A DNA stretch of 23,641 nucleotides from CAZTYI01 sp964466185. Lineage in GTDB: Bacteria; Chlamydiota; Chlamydiia; Chlamydiales; SM23-39. The notes beneath the pieces are model-generated. The model made no database searches. It was not told the DNA's origin and saw only the letters and a list, made by a program, of their open reading frames with translations. Numbering within the stretch: the first letter of the stretch is position 1; each line of letters opens with the position of its first letter. The DNA is taken from positions 1-23,641 of the forward strand of contig CAYXMS010000024.1 of NCBI GenBank assembly GCA_964466185.1. Direction: 5' to 3'. Of this stretch, positions 6,394 through 15,006 are shown in pieces. Position numbers and translations under genes: made by a program.

Positions 6394-6475
6394 GATAAAA
6401 ACTAGCAGTTAATTAGACAAAATTTTTAATAGATTTTAAGAAAAAATTGTAATAATATTTTTTGTTAAATTTTTT

Positions 6476-6480
6476 AGGAG
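6476..6480 (+). promoter_or_regulatory. Ribosome-binding site AGGAG of the TPR-like gene
   Basis: AGGAG six bases before the ATG at 6487 fixes this start over the internal ATG at 6541, although the latter lies just before the hydrophobic core of the signal peptide. Confidence 0.65.
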
Positions 6481-6486
6481 ATTGTT

Positions 6487-7812
6487 ATGTTTGTTAATTT
6501 TGTGGTTAAGTTTATAAAATTAATAGGAAATTTTAAAAAAATGGCTTGCTGTGTTTTGTTGTTTGGATTTTATACGAATGTAAATGCGGAGATAAGTAAT
6601 TCTGAGATACAAAAATCTCAAATTAAAAAAACAAAATTGCAGACTTCAAAAATCTCGGACGAGGAAAAAAGAATTCAAGAAAATGAGGAATTTTTTAACA
6701 AAATAAAAAACCGAACAGGCCTTAAATTATTTAAGGAATCGCATGAATTTTTTGAAAATGGAGACTTGGATCGGGCCTTAACAAGAGCTTTGCTTATTCC
6801 TCCTACAGAAACAATTGTTTTGTTTCAGGGAGAAGGCCGTGTAACTTATAATTATATTCATCAAAAAAATTGGATTTTAATCCAAATTGCCTTTGCTTAC
6901 CTGGAAAAAGGAAATGAGATCAAGGCTTTTGAAATTTTACAGAAAAATGTAGATTTGTTCAGGTGGGAAGATCTTGACGAGGAAACTAAAAAAGAACTCA
7001 AGGACCCTGAGATTTTTTTTCAAGCATACAAACTTTGCGCCCAATTGCGAAAAACCGAACTCGCTTTGGCTATGTTAGATCATGCTTTGGAAAATTCAAA
7101 GCAAACAGATAATTATATTTATCAAAAAAATTGGATTTTAATCCAAATTGCCTTTGCTTACCTGGAAAAAGGAAATGAGATCAAGGCTTTTGAAATTTTA
7201 CAGAAAAATGTAGATTTGTTCAGGTGGGAAGATCTTGACGAGGAAACTAAAAAAGAACTCAAGGACCCTGAGATTTTTTTTCAAGCATACAAACTTTGCG
7301 CCCAATTGCGAAAAACCGAACTCGCTTTGGCTATGTTAGATCATGCTTTGGAAAATTCAAAGCAAACAGAAAAGGTAGAGCTTTTAACGGAAATAGCTGA
7401 AATATATATAGATTTACAGAATTCGGCTGTTGCTTTAGATCTTTTGCAGCAGGCAAAAGCACAAATTCAATTAGCAGATGATTCATGGGATCAAAAACAG
7501 GCTTTTTTAAAAATATTTTTGGTGTATATAAAAGCACGAGAAAGAGAATTGGCTATAGATGCTTTAATTGAAGCTTTTATGAAAGACTTTGTTTTTAAAA
7601 GCGAAAATGGAGAAAAATGCCTGCTTCGTTTAAAGACATATTTAATTGAAAAAAAATTAGAAGGTGTGATCGATTATTTAAAAAGAGTTATTAAATTTGT
7701 TGAAGAAAGCGAAGGAAGAGAACCTGTTAAAAAAGTAATTATTAAAGGATATCAAAGAATATTAAAATATTGTCAAATGCTTAAGGTATTAGAAGACAGC
7801 CAGAACAGTTGA
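6487..7812 (+). CDS. Exported TPR-like repeat protein with recent tandem duplication
   Basis: A 441-aa protein. Residues 1-34 form a Sec signal peptide (basic start, hydrophobic MACCVLLFGF, cleavage after VNA). The mature part is mainly paired helices of TPR type, for example AFAYLEKGNEIKAFEILQ, LRKTELALAMLDHALENS, AEIYIDLQNSAVALDLLQQA and KARERELAIDALIEAF. Such repeats mediate protein-protein contacts; the partner is unknown. An 87-residue unit occurs twice in tandem, residues 122-208 and 209-295, differing only by His to Tyr. The DNA copies (6850-7110, 7111-7371) differ by one base in 260, so the duplication is very recent and the ancestral protein was about 354 aa. The gene ends head-on against the htrA-like gene with no bases between the stop codons. 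Confidence 0.75.
   Translation: MFVNFVVKFIKLIGNFKKMACCVLLFGFYTNVNAEISNSEIQKSQIKKTKLQTSKISDEEKRIQENEEFFNKIKNRTGLKLFKESHEFFENGDLDRALTRALLIPPTETIVLFQGEGRVTYNYIHQKNWILIQIAFAYLEKGNEIKAFEILQKNVDLFRWEDLDEETKKELKDPEIFFQAYKLCAQLRKTELALAMLDHALENSKQTDNYIYQKNWILIQIAFAYLEKGNEIKAFEILQKNVDLFRWEDLDEETKKELKDPEIFFQAYKLCAQLRKTELALAMLDHALENSKQTEKVELLTEIAEIYIDLQNSAVALDLLQQAKAQIQLADDSWDQKQAFLKIFLVYIKARERELAIDALIEAFMKDFVFKSENGEKCLLRLKTYLIEKKLEGVIDYLKRVIKFVEESEGREPVKKVIIKGYQRILKYCQMLKVLEDSQNS
6850..7371 (+). repeat. 261-bp direct tandem duplication, in frame
   Basis: Unit 1 starts at 6850 and unit 2 at 7111. By direct comparison they agree throughout except one C/T difference (6859 against 7120; CAT His to TAT Tyr) and the last base. 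The length is a multiple of three, so the reading frame is kept. Confidence 0.92.
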
Positions 7813-8883
7813 TTATAATTTTAAAAATAGGTTAATTTTTTTGTTTTTTCTTGAGATAATTAAGGGTAGAGTAGTTCTTTGCATAGAATAAATCTGGGTT
7901 TTAAAATCGGTAAAAGTATATAGCTTTATACCATTTATTTTGAGAATTTGATCGCCTGTCTGTATGCCTGCTTTTTCAGCAGGAGAATCTGGCATTATTT
8001 TAGCAATCGTCAGATGGTTTTTAGCATGTTGCTTAAATGGACAGAAAACTATACCTAAAACAGGCAGGTTAAGTTCTTTTTTTTCAATAATTTTTCGGTA
8101 AACTTTTCTAACAAGATTTGATGAAACAGCAAAACTTAGTCCGCTCGAGCTTTTTTCCAGATAAGAAGCTGTCATAATATTGGAATTGAGACCTATAACC
8201 TGTCCATCTGTGTTGATTAAAGGTCCGCCAGAGTTGCCAGGATTTAAAGCAGTATCTGTTTGCAAAAAATCTTCAACTTCATTTTTGCTTAATCTTCTTT
8301 GTTTGGCGGAAATAAAGCCGAAAGTAGCGGTAGATTGTAAATAGCTGGTTAAAGGTGTGCCTAAAGCGATAACAAAAGAGCCGATTTTAGTTTTATCTGA
8401 ATCTGCAAATTTTAAAAAGGGCAGATTAGAACTTTCTATTTTGAGTACGGCTAAATCAATTTTGGAGTCTTTCCCAATAATGGAAGCTTTATATTTTTTA
8501 CCGTTGTGCAAAATCGCATAAATAGTAACTTCCGGATGATCGATGACATGATGGCAAGTAATAATATATCCATTAGGATCTACAATAAATCCGGAACCTA
8601 AAAAACCTAAATATTTAGAATCGGATTCTGGTTGTGATTTTTGATTGGAAAAGTATTTTTGAAAAAAATAGTCTTGCTTATAATCGAAAACGCCTTCCTG
8701 TGTAGTGGAAGAGTAAATTTTTAACATGACAATGGCAGGCAAAGTTTTGTCGCAGATTGTAGACAGTTCTTTAGATATGTTCTCTAAATTGCTGGATTTT
8801 AAAAAGCTCAAACAAAATACACTTGAAATTAGCAGCAATAAAATACTTAGAGTTTTACTTGAGCATACATTTTTGATTAACAT
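7813..8883 (-). CDS. HtrA/DegS-type serine protease with one PDZ domain
   Basis: Envelope trypsin-like protease of the HtrA family (356 aa from the ATG at 8883). It has an N-terminal hydrophobic anchor or signal (LSILLLLISSVFCLSFL), a protease domain with catalytic His112 (ITCHHVI), Asp143 (SKIDLAVL) and Ser218 (NPGNSGGPL), and one C-terminal PDZ domain (about 270-350; DSPAEKAGIQTGDQILKING). Chlamydia HtrA (CT823) has two PDZ domains and about 497 residues, so this has the DegS/HhoA-like architecture. A start at TTG 8901 is possible, but the ATG at 8883 has AGGA 10 bases upstream. Its place next to the M16C protease matches the chlamydial htrA locus. Predicted role: quality control of exported proteins. 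Confidence 0.88.
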   Translation of the reverse strand: MLIKNVCSSKTLSILLLLISSVFCLSFLKSSNLENISKELSTICDKTLPAIVMLKIYSSTTQEGVFDYKQDYFFQKYFSNQKSQPESDSKYLGFLGSGFIVDPNGYIITCHHVIDHPEVTIYAILHNGKKYKASIIGKDSKIDLAVLKIESSNLPFLKFADSDKTKIGSFVIALGTPLTSYLQSTATFGFISAKQRRLSKNEVEDFLQTDTALNPGNSGGPLINTDGQVIGLNSNIMTASYLEKSSSGLSFAVSSNLVRKVYRKIIEKKELNLPVLGIVFCPFKQHAKNHLTIAKIMPDSPAEKAGIQTGDQILKINGIKLYTFTDFKTQIYSMQRTTLPLIISRKNKKINLFLKL

Positions 8884-9034
8884 TTTTAATTTGTCCTGCA
8901 ATTCAATTTTTTGTTGGAAGATCAGATTGTCTTTTTTTTAATAATTAAAAAAGCAAGTAAATATGCTAGATAATACGAATGATTTTGTTAAACTTTTTTT
9001 TGCTTTTTAAAGAAAAAATTAAAACCTAAAAAAG

Positions 9035-11965
9035 TTAAATGGTTTCTATTGGTATATCTTTTGGCAGGTTTTCTTCAAGCAGTTTTTGTCCGGCGAAAAC
9101 AGAAAAAGCACCTTCTTGTTTTAGCAGATATTTTTGAACAGCAGTGCAGATTTTCTTTTTATCAGTTTCTAATAAAGCATTTTTAAAATTTTGTCTAAGT
9201 TCTTTGGTTTTACCTGCTTTTTCTAGATAAAAGCTGTGGATGCCTTTTGCTCCTGGAGAAAAAGGCTCTTCAATGTCGCGTATAGCCCCTCTGATAGCTT
9301 CTTCTAAGTTATGTTGAGTAAAATGACCGTCTGATATTTTTTGGATGGCCATTTTAAAAGCGTTAAAACTATTTTGAATATTAGGGTCACGGTAAGTATA
9401 AAAATAAAAGGCTCCATGATGATAATTGGCGCCTGAGCCATATGCTCCGCCCTTTTCTCTGATTTCAGAGTGCAAATATAGATTTTCCATTAAGAATCCG
9501 GCTAATGTTAAATAAGGCGCGCTAGGGTCTGTATAAGCTGGCGCTTGTATGGCGTAAGCGTTAAAAGCAACAGCTGCAGGAATGCTTTTGGCAGAAGAGG
9601 TTAAATTTAAATTCTGTTTAGGATTTTTCCAATGCTGTTTTTCTTTGGTTTTAAGTAATCTTATTTTGCTAAGTTCTTGGTTTAATATTTTACGGGCATT
9701 TTCTGTTCGTTTCTCAGCTGAATTTTCTGGTTGCATGGTGAGTACTAAAGAAGGCTCTTTTTGAGTGAAGATTTTATCTTGAATGGTTTTGAGCTGTATA
9801 ATTACTTGATCTAATTGATCAGCCAGGTTTTGGCTTAAATTTTGCATAAATCTGTAATAGGGCAGGCCGGAGAGATAATTATTTAGATAGTGATAAAGAT
9901 TAATGTTGGAATTGGCCTCGCGCATAGCATAGCTTAAAGCATTGGAAGATAGATGGTTTTTTAAAGCATTAGATTTGGCTAGAATCAGTTCTTTGATTCT
10001 GTTTTGATCAGAAAAATCAGCAGTTTGAGCCATTTCTTGTAGAAATGAAAATAAGAAACTGGTTTTTCGTTTTAAGGCTTTGGATCGCAAATTAAAAGTG
10101 GGAGTCATAAGATCCGGGTTTTTGCAGTGGGAATTTAAAAACAGAGAAACAGAAAAATCACCCAGATTTTGATTTATATAATTTAAATTGTCGCTATAGC
10201 TGCGTTTTTGACAGCCGATTTGTGGCAGAAGATAAGCAAATAAAGTTAAAAAATGGAGCTCTTTTTCTGAAAAATTTGGTAGATCAAAAATTAAATCAGC
10301 ATAAAGAATTTGATTGGTAAAAGTTTCATAAGAATAAAGATGGAGGTTTGGGTGTTTTTCATAAGATAGAGAAAAGTTTTTTACCGGTTTGGGAATTTCA
10401 GAGATGGGAAAAATGGGCAGGCAGTCCAAAGAATTTTCCTGTTTATTTTGAAAAGTTTTTAATTTTTGGCTGTTTTCTACAATTTGTTTTTTTTCTAAAA
10501 CAGTTAACAGTTCTTTTTTTTGTTTTAAAATTTCTGTTTCCTGTTTTTTTTCTTTGTCATGTAAATAATTGTCGGGGAGCATCGAAACAATAACTTTATG
10601 GAGATTATTCAAAAGATATTTTTCAATTAAAGAGGGCAGGAAGGATTCGTCTTTAAGATCTTCGGAGAGCAGCTGGAAAAGAGCTTGTACCTGCAGCCCC
10701 TTTTCCAGGGGAATGCCGTGATGTTTGGCTAAGACAGCTGAAAAGAAAAGAGAAAGCCCGTAAGGTCCCATGTGGCGGGCAATTTCCGTGCGGACAAATT
10801 CCAGCTGATGCAGGGCGGCATCTATTAAATTTTCAGGTATTTTTTCCGCTGCGATTTTTTTTAGTTGGTGCTCTAAAAGATGTAAAGCTTTTTGCTGATT
10901 AGTTTTATCTATGCCTTTAAGTGTGATTTGCCAGGGTACTTCGCTCATTTCAAAATTCAAAATACTGTCTACTTCCAAACAAAGGCCTGATTCTAACAGA
11001 GGCTTGCAAACTAAACTGCCGTCATTGGCAAAAAGAATATGTTCTAAAAGAGCCAAAGCCAAAGCTTCTTTTTGATTTTGGATTTCACAGGTCAAAGCAG
11101 CCATGGAAACTATTGTTTTTTGATCTTTTTCTGCTGCCGGGTAATAAGTTGTGATTTGTTTGGGTTTAGAAAAGCGTTTTTGTTTGGGCAATGTTTCTAA
11201 AGGAGGGCTTTTAGAGAAATTTTTTAAACAGTTTTCTTCTAGGAAGTCTAAATGTTTTTCTGTTGCTAAATTTCCATAAAAGAAAAAGATGCCATGCGAT
11301 GGGTGATAGAATTTTTTATGGGCTGATAAAAGCTGTTTGTGAGTTAAAGTAGGAATCTCTGAGGGAAGTCCGCCGGTTTCATAAGAATAAGGCAGATCCG
11401 GCACTAGCTCTTTCATTAAATGATAATGCAGTCTTTCATCAGTGGAAGATAAAGCCCCTTTCATTTCATTATATACTACGCCCTTGTAAGTTAGTTCAGA
11501 GTCTGGATTGTCAGGCTCGGTAAATTCCAGTCTCCAGCCTTCTTGTAAAAAAGACATTTTTTTCAGCAAAGGATGAAAAACAGCATCCAGATAAATTTGC
11601 ATCAGCTGATAAAAATCTTTTTCTATCTGCGAAGAAGCCGGGTAACAAGTAAAATCAGCTCCTGTCATAGCGTTCATAAAAGTAGCTAAAGAGCGGCGCA
11701 GCATAGAAAAAAACGGGTCTTTGACCGGGTATTTCTGCGAGCCGCAAAGTACAGTGTGCTCTAAAATATGGAAAACTCCATTAGATGAATCTGCATAGGT
11801 TGGAAAAGAAATTACAAAAAGATTTTCCGGGTCTTCATTTTTAATATGAATAATGCAGGCTTTGCTCTTGATATGCTCATATTCCAAAAGATAGCTTTTG
11901 ATTTCTTCGATGTACTGTTTTTTAACAAGCCGAAATGAAGTATGCTTATTGACATTATTCCCCAT
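9035..11965 (-). CDS. M16C zinc metalloprotease, presequence protease (PreP)-like
   Basis: A 976-aa peptidase, the full length of the PreP/Cym1 group of M16C (insulinase superfamily). The inverted zinc motif is HILEH (H66, E69, H70), followed by TVLCGSQKYPVKDPF, typical of PreP. The third zinc ligand is Glu167 in VVYNEMKGA. The C-terminal half has REKGGAYGSGA, the Arg/Tyr substrate-binding motif of the second M16 half. These enzymes enclose and degrade unfolded peptides of tens of residues. There is no signal peptide, so a cytosolic site is likely. The C. trachomatis counterpart is probably CT824, next to htrA. It is on the same strand as the htrA-like gene, with a 151-bp AT-rich gap to the start at 8883, so co-transcription is possible but not certain. 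The ATG at 11965 has AAGGA at somewhat long spacing. Confidence 0.9.
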   Translation of the reverse strand: MGNNVNKHTSFRLVKKQYIEEIKSYLLEYEHIKSKACIIHIKNEDPENLFVISFPTYADSSNGVFHILEHTVLCGSQKYPVKDPFFSMLRRSLATFMNAMTGADFTCYPASSQIEKDFYQLMQIYLDAVFHPLLKKMSFLQEGWRLEFTEPDNPDSELTYKGVVYNEMKGALSSTDERLHYHLMKELVPDLPYSYETGGLPSEIPTLTHKQLLSAHKKFYHPSHGIFFFYGNLATEKHLDFLEENCLKNFSKSPPLETLPKQKRFSKPKQITTYYPAAEKDQKTIVSMAALTCEIQNQKEALALALLEHILFANDGSLVCKPLLESGLCLEVDSILNFEMSEVPWQITLKGIDKTNQQKALHLLEHQLKKIAAEKIPENLIDAALHQLEFVRTEIARHMGPYGLSLFFSAVLAKHHGIPLEKGLQVQALFQLLSEDLKDESFLPSLIEKYLLNNLHKVIVSMLPDNYLHDKEKKQETEILKQKKELLTVLEKKQIVENSQKLKTFQNKQENSLDCLPIFPISEIPKPVKNFSLSYEKHPNLHLYSYETFTNQILYADLIFDLPNFSEKELHFLTLFAYLLPQIGCQKRSYSDNLNYINQNLGDFSVSLFLNSHCKNPDLMTPTFNLRSKALKRKTSFLFSFLQEMAQTADFSDQNRIKELILAKSNALKNHLSSNALSYAMREANSNINLYHYLNNYLSGLPYYRFMQNLSQNLADQLDQVIIQLKTIQDKIFTQKEPSLVLTMQPENSAEKRTENARKILNQELSKIRLLKTKEKQHWKNPKQNLNLTSSAKSIPAAVAFNAYAIQAPAYTDPSAPYLTLAGFLMENLYLHSEIREKGGAYGSGANYHHGAFYFYTYRDPNIQNSFNAFKMAIQKISDGHFTQHNLEEAIRGAIRDIEEPFSPGAKGIHSFYLEKAGKTKELRQNFKNALLETDKKKICTAVQKYLLKQEGAFSVFAGQKLLEENLPKDIPIETI

Positions 11966-12148
11966 AAATCTTCAATCCTTGAATGTGATCTGTTTACAAT
12001 TACCATTAGGCATATTTAACTCTTAATCAATCAGCTTTTCTTATCCCTTATATCGGGTTTTTTTTAGAAAAAAGAATAAAATGATAATTAAGAGCTCATC
12101 AATATCCCTTAAAATAGAGTATTTTGGCTAAAATCAGGATAAAAAAAA

Positions 12149-12194
12149 ACACTTTTCCTTTCTTTCTTTTTTTGAGAAGAGAAAGGAAAAGTGT
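12149..12194 (-). terminator. Strong rho-independent terminator of the small basic gene
   Basis: A perfect 15-bp inverted repeat, ACACTTTTCCTTTCT (12150-12164) with AGAAAGGAAAAGTGT. On the minus strand the stem is followed by a run of nine T (12149-12141). The orientation therefore fits the gene at 12233-12526, ending about 40 bp downstream of its stop. Confidence 0.85.
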
Positions 12195-12232
12195 AAAGGT
12201 CAAATCATTTAGATTTGGCCGTTTTTTTAACT

Positions 12233-12526
12233 TTAAGCTGCTTTTTTTCTTTTCTTTGGCCGTTTTTTAAATTTCTGTGTATTTTGTTGTGCAATTTTAC
12301 ATTCGTTAATCAAATAACGCATTTTAGCCATAAGCAGCATAATTCTTTTCATGTCATGGGCAAAGGTGAACATGTTTGTATTAGACTTGGCATGTCTGGA
12401 TAGTTTGCGGTAAGCATCTTTAAGTTCATGGTCAATACGGGCTAGTGCCTGAATGTGTAAAGGCGACCGGCGGTTTAAATAAACCTGTTTGTTCTGAAAT
12501 CTTTTCTGTTGCTTTTTACGCTGCAT
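12233..12526 (-). CDS. Small very basic protein, unknown (possibly RNA- or DNA-binding)
   Basis: A 97-aa protein with roughly 28 Lys/Arg residues, ending in a basic tail (KFKKRPKKRKKAA) and starting MQRKKQQKRF. The middle is helical and ordered (SPLHIQALARIDHELKDAYR; MKRIMLLMAKMRYLINEC). Size, charge and the very strong terminator are like those of a ribosomal or nucleoid protein. However, it does not match S20, S21, L20 or chlamydial histone-like Hc1 as I know them. RBS AGGA lies 8 bases before the ATG, supporting the start. It sits between the PreP-like gene (same strand) and pssA (divergent). Binding to nucleic acid is inferred only from charge. Confidence 0.7.
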   Translation of the reverse strand: MQRKKQQKRFQNKQVYLNRRSPLHIQALARIDHELKDAYRKLSRHAKSNTNMFTFAHDMKRIMLLMAKMRYLINECKIAQQNTQKFKKRPKKRKKAA

Positions 12527-12539
12527 ATTTTGATGTCCT

Positions 12540-12775
12540 AATTATTCACCCTCTAAACTTAATTATACTTAATTTTGATTTAATTAAAATATTTATTATT
12601 ATATTTCACAGTTAATTAAAAAAAATATTATTTAAGATATTAATATTTAAATTTTTAAATAAATGATATATTTTAATAATTATTTATAAATATTAAAATA
12701 ATATGCTATTATAGAATTTAAATAGGTTGAAATTTTGGATTAAATCCGGACAATAAGCCTAAAAATGGCGGTTTT
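12540..12775. promoter_or_regulatory. Very AT-rich divergent intergenic region with possible pssA promoter
   Basis: About 235 bp between the divergent small basic gene and pssA, almost pure A+T from 12570 to 12725. CTATTATAG at 12706-12714 contains a TATTAT that could be a -10 box for pssA. No confident -35 partner is seen. No gene or structured element is seen. Confidence 0.3.
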
Positions 12776-13639
12776 ATGAAAAAAATTAGTATTTTACCCA
12801 ATATAATCACAGCTTTTGGCCTGGCCTGCGGTTTGTTTGTGATCTTTAAAATGAATATGCTAGAGCCGGGTATGGGATATTATAAGGTGGTCAAGGGAGC
12901 TATTTCTATTTTGTTTTTGGCTGCTTTTGCCGATTTGATCGATGGGGCTCTGGCGCGGCTTTTAAAGGCGGAAAGCGATTTTGGCTTGATTTTTGATTCT
13001 TTGGCTGATGCGATCTCTTTTGGAATTGCCCCTGCTGTTTTGATCTTAAAAACGCTTTCCTGGCCTCCCGGAACCTGGAATTCTTTTATAATTTCTTCAG
13101 CTGCTATGATTTATGTTTTTTGCGGGATTTTGAGGCTGGCCCGTTTTAATGCCCAGCAGCTTAGAAATAAAGATGATTTGCTGGCTATTGCCGAGCAAAA
13201 GAAAAACTTTACAGGTTTGCCAATTCCAGCAGCCTCGGCTGCCGTTTTATCTTTAAATCTTTTATTTTTATCGCCGATTGTCGCTTATTTGCCTTATAAA
13301 TTAGAACAAGTAACGATAATTATGTCTTTTGCCATGATCATTACCGGATATTTGATGGTCAGCAGATTAAAATTCCTGTCTTTGAAAATGCTGCGTCTAA
13401 AGGTTCCCTCTTTTAATTTTGTCTTTTTCTCAGTCTGTTTTTCCGCTTTGTTTTTTTATGGCCTTCACCATTATTTTTCAGCTGTGTTTACCCTGTTTGC
13501 TTGGGGATATGTCCTTTTGGCTTTGATTTTATCCTGTATTCGTAAGATAGCCGGCAGAAAGTCTAAGACATTGGAAGATTTTGAACCTGATCCCGAAGAT
13601 TTTTCCGATGATGAATATAGTTCGGATGCCAGCGAATAA
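12776..13639 (+). CDS. pssA: CDP-diacylglycerol-serine O-phosphatidyltransferase
   Basis: Integral membrane enzyme (287 aa) that makes phosphatidylserine from CDP-diacylglycerol and serine, the first step to phosphatidylethanolamine. The complete CDP-alcohol phosphotransferase motif DGxxAR(x8)GxxxDxxxD is present: D56, G57, A60, R61, G70, D74, D78. It is followed by AISFGIAPA, typical of PssA rather than PgsA. Eight or so hydrophobic segments are visible. The C-terminus has an acidic tail of about 25 residues (LEDFEPDPEDFSDDEYSSD) beyond the usual core. GGCGG precedes the ATG by 5 bases. In Chlamydia pssA (CT826) lies next to rmuC, as here. No psd is in the window. Confidence 0.92.
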   Translation: MKKISILPNIITAFGLACGLFVIFKMNMLEPGMGYYKVVKGAISILFLAAFADLIDGALARLLKAESDFGLIFDSLADAISFGIAPAVLILKTLSWPPGTWNSFIISSAAMIYVFCGILRLARFNAQQLRNKDDLLAIAEQKKNFTGLPIPAASAAVLSLNLLFLSPIVAYLPYKLEQVTIIMSFAMIITGYLMVSRLKFLSLKMLRLKVPSFNFVFFSVCFSALFFYGLHHYFSAVFTLFAWGYVLLALILSCIRKIAGRKSKTLEDFEPDPEDFSDDEYSSDASE

Positions 13640-13790
13640 TAATTTTGTCTGCCATGTGTATTTAATTTTTTGTCTTTTCAATTAGCCAAAAAGTTTTTTT
13701 GCAGGTTAACATAAATTTGATTGGAATTTTTTTTTAAATTAAATGAATGTAGTCAATAGCTAAAAAGATCTTTAGAAAAGAGGTTGCGAA

Positions 13791-14921
13791 ATGTTGTTTT
13801 TATTTGGATTTTTTATTTTAATCGTAGCTTTTTTATTGATTTTTTATCTTTTTAAAACTTCGGAAAAAAAATTGTCCAACACTTTTAAAGCACTGTCTTA
13901 TGATCTTTTAGAAAAAAATCAGGCCTCTTTTTTACAGTTGGCTTCCCAGCATTTAGCCCAGCAGGGGGCTATGGGAAAACAGGATTTGGAAGAAAAGGAA
14001 AAAGCCATAGCCTCTATGTTGGAGCCAATTAAAGACTCTTTGAAAAAAGTCACTGATTATGCCCAGGTTTTGGAAAAACAAAGAGAATCTGCTTATTCCG
14101 GTCTTTCTCAGCAGATTAGCTCCCTTTCACAGACAGAAAGGCTTTTAAAGACAGAGACTGCCAATTTGGCTAAAGCTTTAAAGTCTCCCAATATTCGCGG
14201 AGCTTGGGGTCAGCTGCATTTAAAACGGGTGGTTGAACTTTCCGGCATGCTGGCCAATTGTGATTTTTCAGAACAAACAACAGTTGTCAGCGACGGACAG
14301 ATTCTAAGGCCTGATTTAATTGTACGTCTGCCGCATTCAAGACAATTGGTAGTAGATGCCAAAACTCCGATTGATAGCTATTTGGAGGCTCAGGAAACAG
14401 AAAATTTAGAGCGGAAAAAACATAAACTAAAAAAATTTTTAAAATCACTAAAAGATCATATGCGCTCTTTAAGCCTGAAAGAATATTATAAACAGTTTCA
14501 GCCTTCGCCCGAGTATGTGATTTTATTTTTGCCTTTGGAAGCGCTGTTTGCCACAGCTTTGGAATTAGAGCCTGCTTTGTTGGAAGAAGGGGTTAAGAAT
14601 AATATTTTATTGGCTACGCCGACTACCTTAATCGCTATTTTAAGAGCTGTAGCTTATTCCTGGAGACAGGAAAGCCTGTCGCAAAATGTTTTGGAAATCG
14701 CTAAGATCGGCCAAGAACTGACGGAAAGGCTGTTTTTAATGCAGCAGCATTTTCAAAAAGTAGGCAAAAATCTCTCCCAAGCGGTGGAAAGTTATAACAG
14801 CGCAGCAGGTTCTTTTAATTCTAGAGTTATGGCCTCCGCTAAAAAATTTCAAAAATTAGGCCTGGGTAAAGAAGAAGAGCCTAAAAGCTTGGAAGAGGTT
14901 TTAAAAAGACCCAATTTTTAA
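13791..14921 (+). CDS. rmuC: DNA recombination protein RmuC
   Basis: A 376-aa RmuC-family protein. The N-terminal membrane anchor (about 1-20) is followed by a coiled-coil stretch (about 25-130) and the nuclease-like RmuC core: RGAWGQLHLKRVVELSGM, VVDAKTPIDSYLEA and YVILFLPLEALFATALE, then LLATPTTLIAILRAVAYSWRQ. The VDAKTP motif matches the PD-(D/E)xK-like centre proposed for the family. RmuC in E. coli limits inversions at short inverted repeats. RBS AGAGG is 9 bases before the ATG. A terminator follows the stop codon. Probably co-regulated with pssA, although 150 bp separate them. Confidence 0.92.
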   Translation: MLFLFGFFILIVAFLLIFYLFKTSEKKLSNTFKALSYDLLEKNQASFLQLASQHLAQQGAMGKQDLEEKEKAIASMLEPIKDSLKKVTDYAQVLEKQRESAYSGLSQQISSLSQTERLLKTETANLAKALKSPNIRGAWGQLHLKRVVELSGMLANCDFSEQTTVVSDGQILRPDLIVRLPHSRQLVVDAKTPIDSYLEAQETENLERKKHKLKKFLKSLKDHMRSLSLKEYYKQFQPSPEYVILFLPLEALFATALELEPALLEEGVKNNILLATPTTLIAILRAVAYSWRQESLSQNVLEIAKIGQELTERLFLMQQHFQKVGKNLSQAVESYNSAAGSFNSRVMASAKKFQKLGLGKEEEPKSLEEVLKRPNF

Positions 14922-14944
14922 TTAAAGGATATTAAACATACTCT

Positions 14945-14969
14945 AACCATTAAAATGGTTGTTTTTTTT
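14945..14969 (+). terminator. Rho-independent terminator after rmuC
   Basis: Stem AACCATT-AA-AATGGTT (14945-14960) followed by G and eight T (14962-14969), 24 bp after the rmuC stop. Confidence 0.85.
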
Positions 14970-14985
14970 GTATCCTTTGGTACAA

Positions 14986-14999
14986 GCCTCGAAAGAGGC
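14986..14999. repeat. Hairpin GCCTC-GAAA-GAGGC between convergent genes
   Basis: Five-bp GC-rich stem with a GAAA (GNRA) tetraloop, 8 bp beyond the stop of the minus-strand gene at 15007. There is no T run on either side, so it is not a classic terminator. It may still stall or protect the 3' end of either transcript. Confidence 0.45.
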
Positions 15000-15006
15000 A
15001 AAATTC

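Noticed and set aside
12233..12526. Call as ribosomal protein S20 (rpsT), suggested by size and charge
   Set aside because: The S20 pattern (basic N-terminus with AKKR..., then the AxxKGxIHKN...A.R.KS.L end) is absent. Only the basic character agrees.
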